From contig UQKB01000008.1 in the NCBI GenBank assembly GCA_900541565.1, positions 14,354 to 78,353 of the forward strand: a DNA stretch of 64,000 nucleotides. Reading direction: 5' to 3'. The DNA is from an uncultured Oscillospiraceae bacterium (GTDB lineage Bacteria > Bacillota > Clostridia > Oscillospirales > Acutalibacteraceae). The first letter of the stretch is position 1. Each line of letters opens with the position of its first letter. This document shows positions 37,001 to 44,156 of the stretch, in pieces. Below the pieces are notes generated by a model. That model was not told the DNA's origin, ran no database searches, and saw nothing but the letters and a program-made list of their open reading frames with translations. Made by a program: the position numbers and the translations under genes.

Positions 37001-39996
37001 CGATGCTCAATGAAAAAGGCGCTGCGGTTATCGAAGCCTTTTCACAGACCGAGTTTAAAGAGCCTGAAATTAAGCTTTTGCATGCGCTTTTTGAAAAACA
37101 GGTTGCACTGCATCCTGACACAACGGCGCTTATAGCTTGTGACGGGAAGTTTACCTATTCCCAGCTTGACAAACGTGCAAACAGCATTGCAAACAACCTT
37201 ATTGCAAGGGGGATAAAAAACGGCAGCAAGGTCGTTATTTTGCTCAAAAGAACATCGGGCTTTTTTGCAGCATTGTTTGGAATCCTGAAAGCCGGATGTG
37301 CCTTTATCCCTACATGCCCGGAATATCCGCAGGAACGTATTGAAAGTATTATTGAGGACAGCGAGGCAGAGCTTGTTATCACCTTTGGTGAGCTTCTTAA
37401 GCGCTATGATAAGACAGTGGATATTGAGGAACTTGAAAAGGGAGACAACCATGCAAAGCCTGTTGTTGCAATTTCTCCTGAGGATCTGGCCTATCTTATC
37501 TACACCTCCGGCTCAACCGGCAAACCAAAGGGTGTAATGCTCCGGCACATTGGTATTGCAAGCTATCTTACAGATCACGAGCGAAATATTCAGATCAGAT
37601 ACGTTACAGAAGCCTGCAAATGCTATGGTTCCATTACGACTATTTCGTTCGATATGTCGCTAAAGGAGACGGTGGGGGCACTCTGCAATGGGCTTACGCT
37701 TGCGTTTGCAAGTGACGAGCAGACTGTAAATCCGGCGGCGCTTGCACAGTTCTTTGAGGAAAATCATGTGGATGCGTTTAACGCAACGCCATCCAGGCTG
37801 CTTCTCTATATGGAGCTTCCCGAATTTGCACAGGCAATGAAAAACTGCAAGGTCATTTTATCCGGCGGAGAAAACTACCCTGATAAGCTGTTGCAGGTGC
37901 TCCGCGAAAAAACAGATGCAAAAATAATCAACACCTATGGACCAACGGAAATTACCGTTTCCTCTAATGCAAAGGAGCTTACTTATGCCACTGAAATTTC
38001 TGTTGGCAGGCCTCTTTTAAATTATAAAGAATACATTGTGGATTTAGACGACAACAAGCTGCCGGTGGGGGTTGTCGGCGAGCTGCTTATCGGCGGCTTG
38101 GGCGTGGCGCTTGGCTACAACAAGCTGCCGGAGCAAACGGAAAAAGCATTTATCCATTACGAAGGCCAGCGGTTTTACAGGTCTGGTGACTATGCAAAGT
38201 GGATGAACAACGGTGATGTTGTAATCCTTGGCAGAAAGGATAACCAGGTCAAGCTCAGGGGACTTCGCATTGAGCTTGGCGAAATTGAAAAATGCCTTAC
38301 AAATATTGCGGGCATCCGTTCGGCGGTTGTTGTTATTAAAAAGCTGGGCAATGAGGATGGCATCTGCGCTTACTATACTGCTGAAAAGAAGATGGATGTA
38401 GATGCGCTCAAAGCCGAAATGCGGAAAACCCTTACGGAATATATGATTCCTGCCTCCTTTAACCAGCTTGAGGAGCTTCCGCTTACGCCCAACGGGAAAG
38501 TGAACATACGGGCGTTGTGTGAGCCGGCTCTTGCTGATAAGGCGGACAAAAAGATTGAAAAGCCTGCAACGGAAGTCGAAAGGCAGTTTTGTCAGATTTT
38601 CAGTGAGATTTTGAATGTTGAAAAGGTCTCTGCAACAGATAATTTCTTTGACTTAGGCGGTACCTCCCTGACCGTTACAAGAGTTGTAATTGCGGCGAGC
38701 AAGCATCATTACAGTATTACTTACGGCGATGTGTTTGAAAATCCCACGCCAAGAATGCTTGCAAAGCTTGCAGGCGGCTCACAGCAAGGCGACAACGGCT
38801 TTGACGATTTTGCAAACTACGACTACACGGCTATTGATAAGGTGCTGGAGAAAAACACACTCGACAGTTTTTTAAATGGGGAAAAGCAGACAATCGGCGA
38901 CGTTCTTCTTACCGGTGCGGTCGGCTTTCTTGGAATTCACATTCTTTATGAGCTGCTCAAAAACCACAACGGAAAGGTTTACTGCCTGCTGCGCAGCAAA
39001 AAGAATGAGTCTGCCCTTGACAGGATGAAATCCATATTCTTTTATTATTTTGAAGTAAACATTATGGAAGAATATGGCGAAAGGGTGGAAATTATTGAAG
39101 GCGATATAACAGATAAAAACACTTTTGAAAACCTTAAGGATATCAGGGCAAATATTTTTATCAACTGTGCTGCCAATGTTAAGCATTTTTCAAAGGGGAC
39201 TGATATTGAGGATGTAAATTACCACGGTGTGCAGAATATTCTGGCCTTTTGCAAGGCTACAGGGATAAGGCTTGTACACGTTTCCACCATGAGTGTGGGA
39301 GGTATGTTCGTTGACAAGCCGGGAAAGGTTACGCACCTTAAGGAAAACCTGCTTTATTACGGACAGGTGCAGGGCTCAAAATATACAAACGCCAAATTCC
39401 TTGCTGAACGCGAAATTCTTGAAAATATTGCACAGGGAATGAACGCAAAGATTATGCGAGTAGGAACCTTAGCAGCAAGAGAAAGCGACGGAGAGTACCA
39501 GATTAACTTTACAACAAATAGCTTTATGGGCAGGCTTAAATCCACTTTCCTTATCGGCTGTTATCCATATGAAACAATGGATATGCCATTTGAGCTTTCG
39601 CCAATTGATTATGTTGCAAAGGCCATTCTTCTTTTAGCACAAACTCCAAAGGAATGCACGGTGTTCCATCCGTATAATAACCATTCCCTGATTATGAGCG
39701 ATCTGTATGCGGAAATGAACAGAGTTGGGCTGTATGTGCATCCTGTTGAAAATAACGCGTATATAGAAGCTGTAAATCTTGCAAAAGAAGATCCTGAAAA
39801 GGCAAAGGTTCTGTCAAGCTTTATTGCATACCAAAATATTGCGCATGGCAGAAAAACATATGATGTTGCAAAAAGCAATTTGTTAACAATGCAGGTGCTG
39901 TACAGAATGCATTTTAAGTGGCCTGTAACTTCTCTTGGTTATATGAAAAGGTTCCTTATGAATTTACAAGGGCTGGGATATTTTGAGGAAAAATGA
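31009..39996 (+). CDS. Three-module nonribosomal peptide synthetase, A-T-C-A-T-C-A-T-R
   Basis: 2995 residues in one open frame. Domains: A1 (core YTSGSTGSPKG at 136), T1 (LGGDS, Ser512), C1 (HHIAFDG at 688), A2 (YTSGSTGVPKG at 1147), T2 (HCGMTS, Ser1532), C2 (HHIIFDG at 1716), A3 (YTSGSTGKPKG at 2165), T3 (LGGTS, Ser2553) and a terminal thioester reductase R (TGAVGFLG at 2635, YTNAK with Tyr2792 and Lys2796). No thioesterase or epimerase. The R domain would free the chain as an aldehyde or alcohol. A1 has Ser182 where amino-acid A domains carry the Asp that binds the alpha-amine, and YGASET in place of YGPTE; A2 (Asp1193) and A3 (Asp2215) keep the Asp. Start follows GAGGTGAG. Confidence 0.95.
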   Translation: MNVLMDHLKDSFLSYADKAAFIDHSGKRVTTYRQLDEMSGKIARGIIEKGCKKGAIIPVLMPRCTEYIAAEIGIMKAGCAFAPLITDYPKDRVAYIKKDCNSSFVIDKEFVDACINYAPYEEIAELCDTDKGFVIYTSGSTGSPKGIIHSQRSLYESLVRQLEIEQTTDQDICLSTITHSFSVSVPENYVPLLAGATIVMLNDEERKDVRFLETAIEQYGITNAYINPTQLKVYKNKSKTLKTVKTVGERLCNQYSDAYKMINIYGASETLLALAFTVDKSYDNTPIGKPVSGISVYILDENGHPVRDGEEGELCVAGAISDGYLNLPNQTAKAYRLNPYATCDADKILFHTNDIVKRLDDGNIIYVNRKDWMVKINGQRVEVGEIEVCSQNVSGVEEAVVKAFVNDYGQNYLVEYFKGENVTAEAIKRHLRTVLPDYMIPLFFVKLSEFPLNANGKINRLALEKPDASMYKAKYVAPKNATEKLLCEKFEEVLHCGKVGINDSFFDLGGDSIKVMMLQNACEIPGLSTDIIFECKTPERISENLIHTDEDIIAGCVGVVQALYPLTPSQMGVYLACIKNPQGTMYNTPCCYTFSKTSKINIGTLGSAVEKAVRNHEAFCFMIDTSTGTPMMRRQAITVDIPVITTTDTELANAKKAFVKPFDLTSDQLFRFTIFETETVYCFAMDFHHIAFDGTSVAVICNEISLAYNGQKIEKERFGQFALSLYEQRLEETEKYREAEKYFDKIFDGLEVSSRLAADFQEDETVANKPCKRFTRFLSHDLSNENVSSFVKAKGITENTLFFGACQYAVAKFTGQNETVVCTVNHGRHDGRMKNTIGMMVRTLPVYTKFDEDTAVVDYLVSVENNLRASIKNDSYPFVKLATKYGLDTDIMFVYQSDAFNSFELAGETLDMESIPVDSAQAPLSIMIFKSHGGFEIEFQYRSDLYEQETIQSFADMLVLIIREMMKKATLSEIDLVSPRSREKIFEINRQTETDCDLSIGFIDLFREQVKLRPDKTALVFKENRYTYKELDAITDKIAKYLHDKGYGAEDAVAVLVERCEYMTICAIGVLKSGAAYEPLDPTHPSERLQFMIKDANVKIMIADEKLLHLVPDFKGEILKISEIATLPACNTALPSPAPEDLFVLLYTSGSTGVPKGCMLNHRNITNFIHWGYKIFEITDESSTAAYASYGFDAHMMDIYPFLSFGATEYIIPEEKRLDLVWINDYCAKHGITSMFMTTQVGRAFITSIDNIALKIIGTGGEKLVPFTPVEGIKVYNLYGPTECTIITTAFHVDKYYDPLPVGKAVDNTHLYVVDKQLRMLPVGAVGELCVAGPLVSRGYLNRPEQTEKVYVKNPFENRERYGVLYHTGDIVKFMNDGNLSYVGRRDGMVKIRGYRIELTEVEAVIREFDGIKDATVVAKDKPAGGKYIAAYVVSDGAVDIDSLKSFIAEKKPPFMVPEAIMQLDSIPLNVNGKVDRRKLPEMQLAAAETAAQKTEHPLTLLQKKILDIIEKIIGTKEIDVSADLMHCGMTSLTVIKLAVELNKVFGYNAEIQTLMKGCSVLSLESEIVQNLLTARKNSGSSISAEKAEKEYVPLSYTQYGVYAECMKHPYDTFYNIPFCYKFPASFRAEKLAKAVTDVLAAHPYVFTRIGVRNDDVVQIKQRADDFTVPVKKMPEHAFEKYRADFVKPYKLMNTQLFKVEVIETEKSVYLFAEFHHIIFDGASFGLFAEAVKDAYEGKEIEAETYDYFDYVRAEAENRSGAAFKAAETYISNMLSKCESADEITPDLGGLPENGKPVMLSVPFDMHRISKFCNEIGITPAHLFLASMLYVVSRFTNSRNAYINTISNGRTDIKLRNCFGMFVKTLPIGIEIGDVTALELVKAAKELLVNAVSNEIYPYADVCRKFNYAPNILYAYQLGVSEDLYIDQQKIENDAIGERRVKFKTAVYIEKNNGQESINVLYNDALYSQNLMEAFANAIAVVTEKIIADPHQKVRKISMLNEKGAAVIEAFSQTEFKEPEIKLLHALFEKQVALHPDTTALIACDGKFTYSQLDKRANSIANNLIARGIKNGSKVVILLKRTSGFFAALFGILKAGCAFIPTCPEYPQERIESIIEDSEAELVITFGELLKRYDKTVDIEELEKGDNHAKPVVAISPEDLAYLIYTSGSTGKPKGVMLRHIGIASYLTDHERNIQIRYVTEACKCYGSITTISFDMSLKETVGALCNGLTLAFASDEQTVNPAALAQFFEENHVDAFNATPSRLLLYMELPEFAQAMKNCKVILSGGENYPDKLLQVLREKTDAKIINTYGPTEITVSSNAKELTYATEISVGRPLLNYKEYIVDLDDNKLPVGVVGELLIGGLGVALGYNKLPEQTEKAFIHYEGQRFYRSGDYAKWMNNGDVVILGRKDNQVKLRGLRIELGEIEKCLTNIAGIRSAVVVIKKLGNEDGICAYYTAEKKMDVDALKAEMRKTLTEYMIPASFNQLEELPLTPNGKVNIRALCEPALADKADKKIEKPATEVERQFCQIFSEILNVEKVSATDNFFDLGGTSLTVTRVVIAASKHHYSITYGDVFENPTPRMLAKLAGGSQQGDNGFDDFANYDYTAIDKVLEKNTLDSFLNGEKQTIGDVLLTGAVGFLGIHILYELLKNHNGKVYCLLRSKKNESALDRMKSIFFYYFEVNIMEEYGERVEIIEGDITDKNTFENLKDIRANIFINCAANVKHFSKGTDIEDVNYHGVQNILAFCKATGIRLVHVSTMSVGGMFVDKPGKVTHLKENLLYYGQVQGSKYTNAKFLAEREILENIAQGMNAKIMRVGTLAARESDGEYQINFTTNSFMGRLKSTFLIGCYPYETMDMPFELSPIDYVAKAILLLAQTPKECTVFHPYNNHSLIMSDLYAEMNRVGLYVHPVENNAYIEAVNLAKEDPEKAKVLSSFIAYQNIAHGRKTYDVAKSNLLTMQVLYRMHFKWPVTSLGYMKRFLMNLQGLGYFEEK

Positions 39997-40020
39997 TAGA
40001 ATCTAATTGTCTTTTAGGGG

Positions 40021-40197
40021 GTGTTTGTCTGGATCACGTCATCTGTAAAGCCGCATGAGTTCAAAAATGCAAGGGAAGAACAACTGCGTACAAAGCGGTT
40101 GCAATGGATTGGACAAAGGGATTTTATCAACGCAGCAAGAGGTTGCTGCGCGAAGAAAAAGCCCTTAAAACCCAATTTATATAAATCAACAATAGAG
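40021..40197 (+). CDS. Possible short basic ORF between the NRPS and the STAS gene
   Basis: A GTG-initiated frame of 58 codons (basic, with LRTKRLQWIGQRDF and KKKPLKPNLYKS). The run AGGGG touches the start codon, so initiation there is doubtful. No family recognised. It could be a remnant or untranslated sequence; listed because it fills the 230-base gap. Confidence 0.2.
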
Positions 40198-40226
40198 TAA
40201 ACGAATATTTTAGGAGGATACCAAAG

Positions 40227-40520
40227 ATGCATATTGAAAAACAACGAAATCAAAACAAATTAACGCTGACCCTTGAAGGAAGATTGGATACTTCTACAGC
40301 CCCCATGCTGGAGGCTGAACTGAGCACTATGGATGGCGTAACGGAATTGGTGCTGGATTTTGCAAAGCTGGAATACATATCATCAGCCGGGCTACGTGTG
40401 CTGCTTGCCACGCAAAAAGTTATGAATAAGCAGGGCAGTATGGTGATTAAAAATGTAAACGAAGTGATTATGGATATATTTCAAATTACCGGTTTTATTG
40501 ATATTTTAACAATTGCGTAA
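40227..40520 (+). CDS. STAS domain protein, anti-sigma factor antagonist-like
   Basis: 97 residues, a stand-alone STAS domain. Seen: LTLTLEGRLDTSTAPMLEAE, then LVLDFAKLEYISSAGLRVLL, in which the second serine of the ISSAG motif is the usual phosphorylation site of SpoIIAA/RsbV. In partner switching such proteins bind and release an RsbW-type kinase. No separate sigma factor or anti-sigma kinase is nearby, but the exporter upstream carries a degenerate RsbW-like tail, a possible partner. Start follows AGGAGG. Probably cotranscribed with the NRPS. Confidence 0.92.
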   Translation: MHIEKQRNQNKLTLTLEGRLDTSTAPMLEAELSTMDGVTELVLDFAKLEYISSAGLRVLLATQKVMNKQGSMVIKNVNEVIMDIFQITGFIDILTIA

Positions 40521-40794
40521 TTAGGCGAAATGGTGTCAGATTGCAGAATTTTATGCTTAGCAACAAGTGGCTGTCATGGGGTTACGGCCTGGCAACAGGA
40601 CTTGTAACCAGGTCTTGCATATGCTTTTGGAAATCCCCGTGAAAATAAACGTGCTGTGTTTGATGGAGGACTTAAAGGTAAAAAGAGGCCGGCTGCATTT
40701 ATTTGCTTCTTATGAATCTGCGCACCATCTTGTCCGAAAGCACATAAGATATATTGCAGGACAAACCTGTAATATAATGAAAGAAGAGAAAAGT

Positions 40795-41001
40795 ATGTGT
40801 TCTAGAAATGTTTGCGGATCTTCTTGTGGAAATAATAATGTTTTAGGCCGCAGCGGGATGTTTACCGACTATGTACCAGTAACGGTGTCGTATACCATAA
40901 CGCCGGCAAACTATGAGGTTACAGGGCAGGTTATTGCCAATAACGGCGGCGGCAACGGGAACGGGAACAACAACGGCAGCTGTAACTGCCGCTGCAGATA
41001 A
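40795..41001 (+). CDS. Small Cys- and Asn/Gly-rich protein of unknown function
   Basis: 68 residues: a Cys-containing start (MCSRNVCGSSCGNNN), a central strand-like part (YVPVTVSYTITPANYEVTGQ), an Asn/Gly tract (NNGGGNGNGNNNG) and a CNCRCR end. No signal peptide. The layout recalls small coat or surface proteins, or metal- or disulfide-rich peptides, but no family is recognised. AAGAAGAG upstream is a moderate ribosome site; a longer start at 40777 is possible. It follows the STAS gene and ends before the riboswitch promoter. Confidence 0.55.
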   Translation: MCSRNVCGSSCGNNNVLGRSGMFTDYVPVTVSYTITPANYEVTGQVIANNGGGNGNGNNNGSCNCRCR

Positions 41002-41062
41002 AATATCCTTATCGAAGCCAGTGTAAAAAAGACAGATCGCTGCATGTTGCTGAAAGAAAATC

Positions 41063-41091
41063 TTGACAATCAAAACAGGGTGCGTTATAAT
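41063..41091 (+). promoter_or_regulatory. Promoter of the riboswitch-controlled ATPase
   Basis: Fully consensus: -35 TTGACA (41063-41068), 17-base spacer, -10 TATAAT (41086-41091). Predicted start near 41098, just before the riboswitch. Confidence 0.88.
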
Positions 41092-41107
41092 AACGCTGCA
41101 ATTTAAA

Positions 41108-41232
41108 TATCCATGAGGGAGTAGTTGGCACGGATTCCGTGCGGCAAGTCAACAACCTCGGCTGTTTTGGCCTGGCTTGCCTTAAATAACCAGACTCGTG
41201 TATGCCTTTGGAGCAATACACGGCCTGTATGG
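41108..41232 (+). ncRNA. yybP-ykoY (manganese) riboswitch
   Basis: The leader has the conserved GAGGGAGTAG box near the 5' end (41115-41124) and, at the far end, TGCCTTTGGAGCAATACACG followed by GCCTGTA, the paired L1 and L3 elements of the yybP-ykoY aptamer. The aptamer binds Mn2+ and in most cases turns on exporters at high Mn2+. Here it precedes a terminator (41242-41283) and a P-type ATPase gene, the standard arrangement. Confidence 0.85.
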
Positions 41233-41241
41233 TAAATGTTT

Positions 41242-41283
41242 AAACCCGAGTATAACTGCAAAGGTTATACTTGGGTTTTTTAT
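41242..41283 (+). terminator. Terminator of the riboswitch expression platform
   Basis: AAACCCGAGTATAAC (41242-41256) pairs with GTTATACTTGGGTTT (41264-41278), then a T run. It lies between aptamer and start codon, so ligand-bound aptamer presumably prevents its formation. Confidence 0.9.
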
Positions 41284-41311
41284 TGTAAGCTTAAAAAGGA
41301 GAGATGTGTAA

Positions 41312-43963
41312 ATGCAGGCTTTTTTAAGAAAAAGCGAGGATGTTTTACAGACGTTTTCGGTCCATGCCGATGCAGGCCTTACAAATGAACAGGTTTTGCA
41401 AAGCAGGGAAAGCCATGGGGAAAACACCTTTACCAGAGCAAAAAAGACGCCGCTTATCAAAAGAATATGGGATGCCGTATGCGAGCCTATGGTAATTATG
41501 CTTGTTTTGGCAGATCTGATTGCATTTGGGGTAAATGTGGTACGCGCGTTTACAGGCGGAGAAGCAGACTTTATTGAGTGCGTGGGAATTCTTGTGGCCA
41601 TTGCGCTTTCTGTTGTCATTACAGTGGCAATGGAGGGCAGAAGCGCAAAAGCCTTTGAAGCACTCAGTAAATTTAACGACGAGGTGCATGTTAAGGTTAT
41701 CAGGGATGGAAAAACGCAGTATATTACACAAAAGGATGTAGTAGTTGGCGATATTGTCCTACTTGGTACAGGCGATAAGTTGCCGGCCGACGGCAGGCTG
41801 ATACAGGCAACAGACTTAACGACTGACGAATCTGCGCTGACAGGTGAAAGCCTGCCAGTCAAAAAAGATGCCGACGCGGTGATGGAAAGTGAAAAAACAC
41901 CGGTGGCCGAACGCACCAACATGCTGTATTCCGGTTGCTTTATAACCGGCGGCAACGGAAAAATGGTGATAACGGCCGTTGGAGATGATACAGAGTTTGG
42001 GAAAATAGCAAAGGAACTGTCTGGAACAGAAAAGGCGAGCACCCCCTTGCAGGAAAAAATGGCCTCGCTTGGTAAAAAAATTGCCGTGCTGGGCGTTGGG
42101 GTAGCGGCCGTTGTGTTTTTGGTGCAGCTGTTTTTTGCGTTTTTACATGGAACGGCAAACTTTAATACCATATCAGAGGCATTTATCACAAGCATTGTGC
42201 TGATTGTTGCCGCCGTGCCAGAGGGGCTTCCCACTATTATGGCCGTTTCTCTTGCAATCCACATTATCAAAATGTCCCGGCAAAATGCGCTTGTCAAAAA
42301 GATGGTTGCCTGTGAAACGGTCGGCAGCATCAACGTGATTTGCTCAGACAAAACAGGTACGCTTACAGAAAACAGGATGACAGTGACGGATGTTTACGCA
42401 GGCGGCGCGCTCTGTACCCCGCAAACATTGCAAAATACCGATTTGCTGGAAAACTTTTGTATAAACAGTACGGCGGACGTAGGGTTTGAAGAAAAGTCTC
42501 CTTCTTTTATTGGAAATCCAACGGAGTGCGCTTTGCTGGTTGCGGCGAAAAAAGCGGGGAAAAATTATAAAGAAGCACGCGCACAGGCGCAAATTATACA
42601 TGTCTTTCCTTTTTCATCCGAAACAAAAAATATGACTACCATTTTAGAAAAAGACGGATGTCAGATCGTGTATACAAAGGGAAGTCCCGAAAAAATTCTG
42701 GCTATGTGCACAATGGAGCCTGCACAAAGAGATGAAGTGCAACGGTTGATCCAGCGTTTTCAGGAAAATACCAGCCGTGTGCTGGCTTTTGCACATAAAA
42801 CAATGGTAGGGATTTCCGAATTTGCCGACAATAGGGATCGAATAGAAAGCAAAATGACTTTTGACGGATTTGTTGCGATTAAAGACCCGCTGCGCCGCGA
42901 CGTGTATGAGGCGGTGCGGCGCTGCGCAAACGCGGGGATCGACATTAAAATGCTTACAGGAGATAATATCGTTACAGCCAGCGCGATCGCGCGAGAGCTG
43001 CATATTTTGGACGATACCCATATTGCAGTTGAAGCCAAAGAGCTGGAAAATCTTTCTGAACAGGAGCTTGTCAGGGCACTTGAAAAAATACGTGTCATTG
43101 CAAGAAGCACACCGGTGATTAAAATGCGCGTGGTCAACGCACTAAAGGCACAGGGCAACGTTGTCGCCGTTACAGGGGACGGCATTAACGACGCACCCGC
43201 TCTTAAAAATGCAGATGTAGGTATCGCCATGGGTATTTCCGGGACGGAGGTATCCAAGGAAGCAAGCGATATCGTACTGCTGGACGATTCGTTTTCCACA
43301 ATTGTCAAAGCGGTGCAGTGGGGCCGCGGCATTTATGAAAATTTCCAGCGCTTTATACAGTTCCAGCTGACGGTCAACCTTTCTTCCGTGCTGGTTGTTC
43401 TTACCTCGGTGCTTGCGGGCCTTGCCGCTCCCTTTACAGCGCTGCAGCTTTTGTGGGTGAATATCATTATGGACGGCCCGCCGGCGCTTACCTTAGGGCT
43501 TGAGCCTGTTCGGGGCAGTCTGATGGAAAGACGCCCCGTTGGAAGAAACGCATCAATTGTGACAAGAAACATGCTGGGAAGAATTCTGGCCAATGGATTG
43601 TTTATTTCAATTGTCTTTCTGGCGCAGTATTTTACAAACTTCCTGGGAGCTGCGCCGGAACAGCTTTCAACAGTTTTATTTACGCTGTTTGTCGTTTTTC
43701 AGCTTTTTAACGCGTTTAACAGCAGGGAGCTCGGCAATAGGAGCATATTCCGCAGCTTAGGGGGCAATAAGCTTATGCTGGTGGTGTTTGCCCTGACGTT
43801 TGCTCTACAGGTTGTTATCACTCAGTTTGGCGGCGTGGTGTTTGGTACGGTTCCTCTGCCGCTTTCCATGTGGGTAAAAATTGTCGCCGTGGCTTTTACC
43901 GTTATATTGGCTTCTGAGCTTGTTAAGCTGGTTTGGCGCTTGTTTTCCAGAAAAAAGGCGTAG
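41312..43963 (+). CDS. P-type ATPase of the Ca2+/Mn2+ type (P2A, PMR1-like)
   Basis: ATP-driven cation exporter, 883 residues. Seen: actuator TGES motif (TDESALTGESLPVKKDAD), PEGLP in membrane helix 4 (residues 303-307, typical of Ca/Mn pumps), phosphorylation site DKTGTLT (Asp346), KGSPE nucleotide domain, TGDGINDAPALKNADVGIAMG hinge (from 621), and about ten membrane segments. The Mn2+ riboswitch upstream argues that Mn2+ is a substrate; Ca2+ is also possible for this class. Start follows AAAAGGAGAG. Confidence 0.95.
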   Translation: MQAFLRKSEDVLQTFSVHADAGLTNEQVLQSRESHGENTFTRAKKTPLIKRIWDAVCEPMVIMLVLADLIAFGVNVVRAFTGGEADFIECVGILVAIALSVVITVAMEGRSAKAFEALSKFNDEVHVKVIRDGKTQYITQKDVVVGDIVLLGTGDKLPADGRLIQATDLTTDESALTGESLPVKKDADAVMESEKTPVAERTNMLYSGCFITGGNGKMVITAVGDDTEFGKIAKELSGTEKASTPLQEKMASLGKKIAVLGVGVAAVVFLVQLFFAFLHGTANFNTISEAFITSIVLIVAAVPEGLPTIMAVSLAIHIIKMSRQNALVKKMVACETVGSINVICSDKTGTLTENRMTVTDVYAGGALCTPQTLQNTDLLENFCINSTADVGFEEKSPSFIGNPTECALLVAAKKAGKNYKEARAQAQIIHVFPFSSETKNMTTILEKDGCQIVYTKGSPEKILAMCTMEPAQRDEVQRLIQRFQENTSRVLAFAHKTMVGISEFADNRDRIESKMTFDGFVAIKDPLRRDVYEAVRRCANAGIDIKMLTGDNIVTASAIARELHILDDTHIAVEAKELENLSEQELVRALEKIRVIARSTPVIKMRVVNALKAQGNVVAVTGDGINDAPALKNADVGIAMGISGTEVSKEASDIVLLDDSFSTIVKAVQWGRGIYENFQRFIQFQLTVNLSSVLVVLTSVLAGLAAPFTALQLLWVNIIMDGPPALTLGLEPVRGSLMERRPVGRNASIVTRNMLGRILANGLFISIVFLAQYFTNFLGAAPEQLSTVLFTLFVVFQLFNAFNSRELGNRSIFRSLGGNKLMLVVFALTFALQVVITQFGGVVFGTVPLPLSMWVKIVAVAFTVILASELVKLVWRLFSRKKA

Positions 43964-44156
43964 GGTAAAGAAGTGCGTTTTATAACGGGGCTTGTAAAAT
44001 GTATAAGGCGGCTTATATTTGCTTTAAGTAATTTTACCTATATTTTAAATTTGTATTTGTAAGATAGTTCCAATAGATTTTTTTGTTGTAAGATGGTATG
44101 ATGTTTCTAATAACAGACAAAAATTTGTCGATATAGCAGAAAGGATTGGTAAAAAC

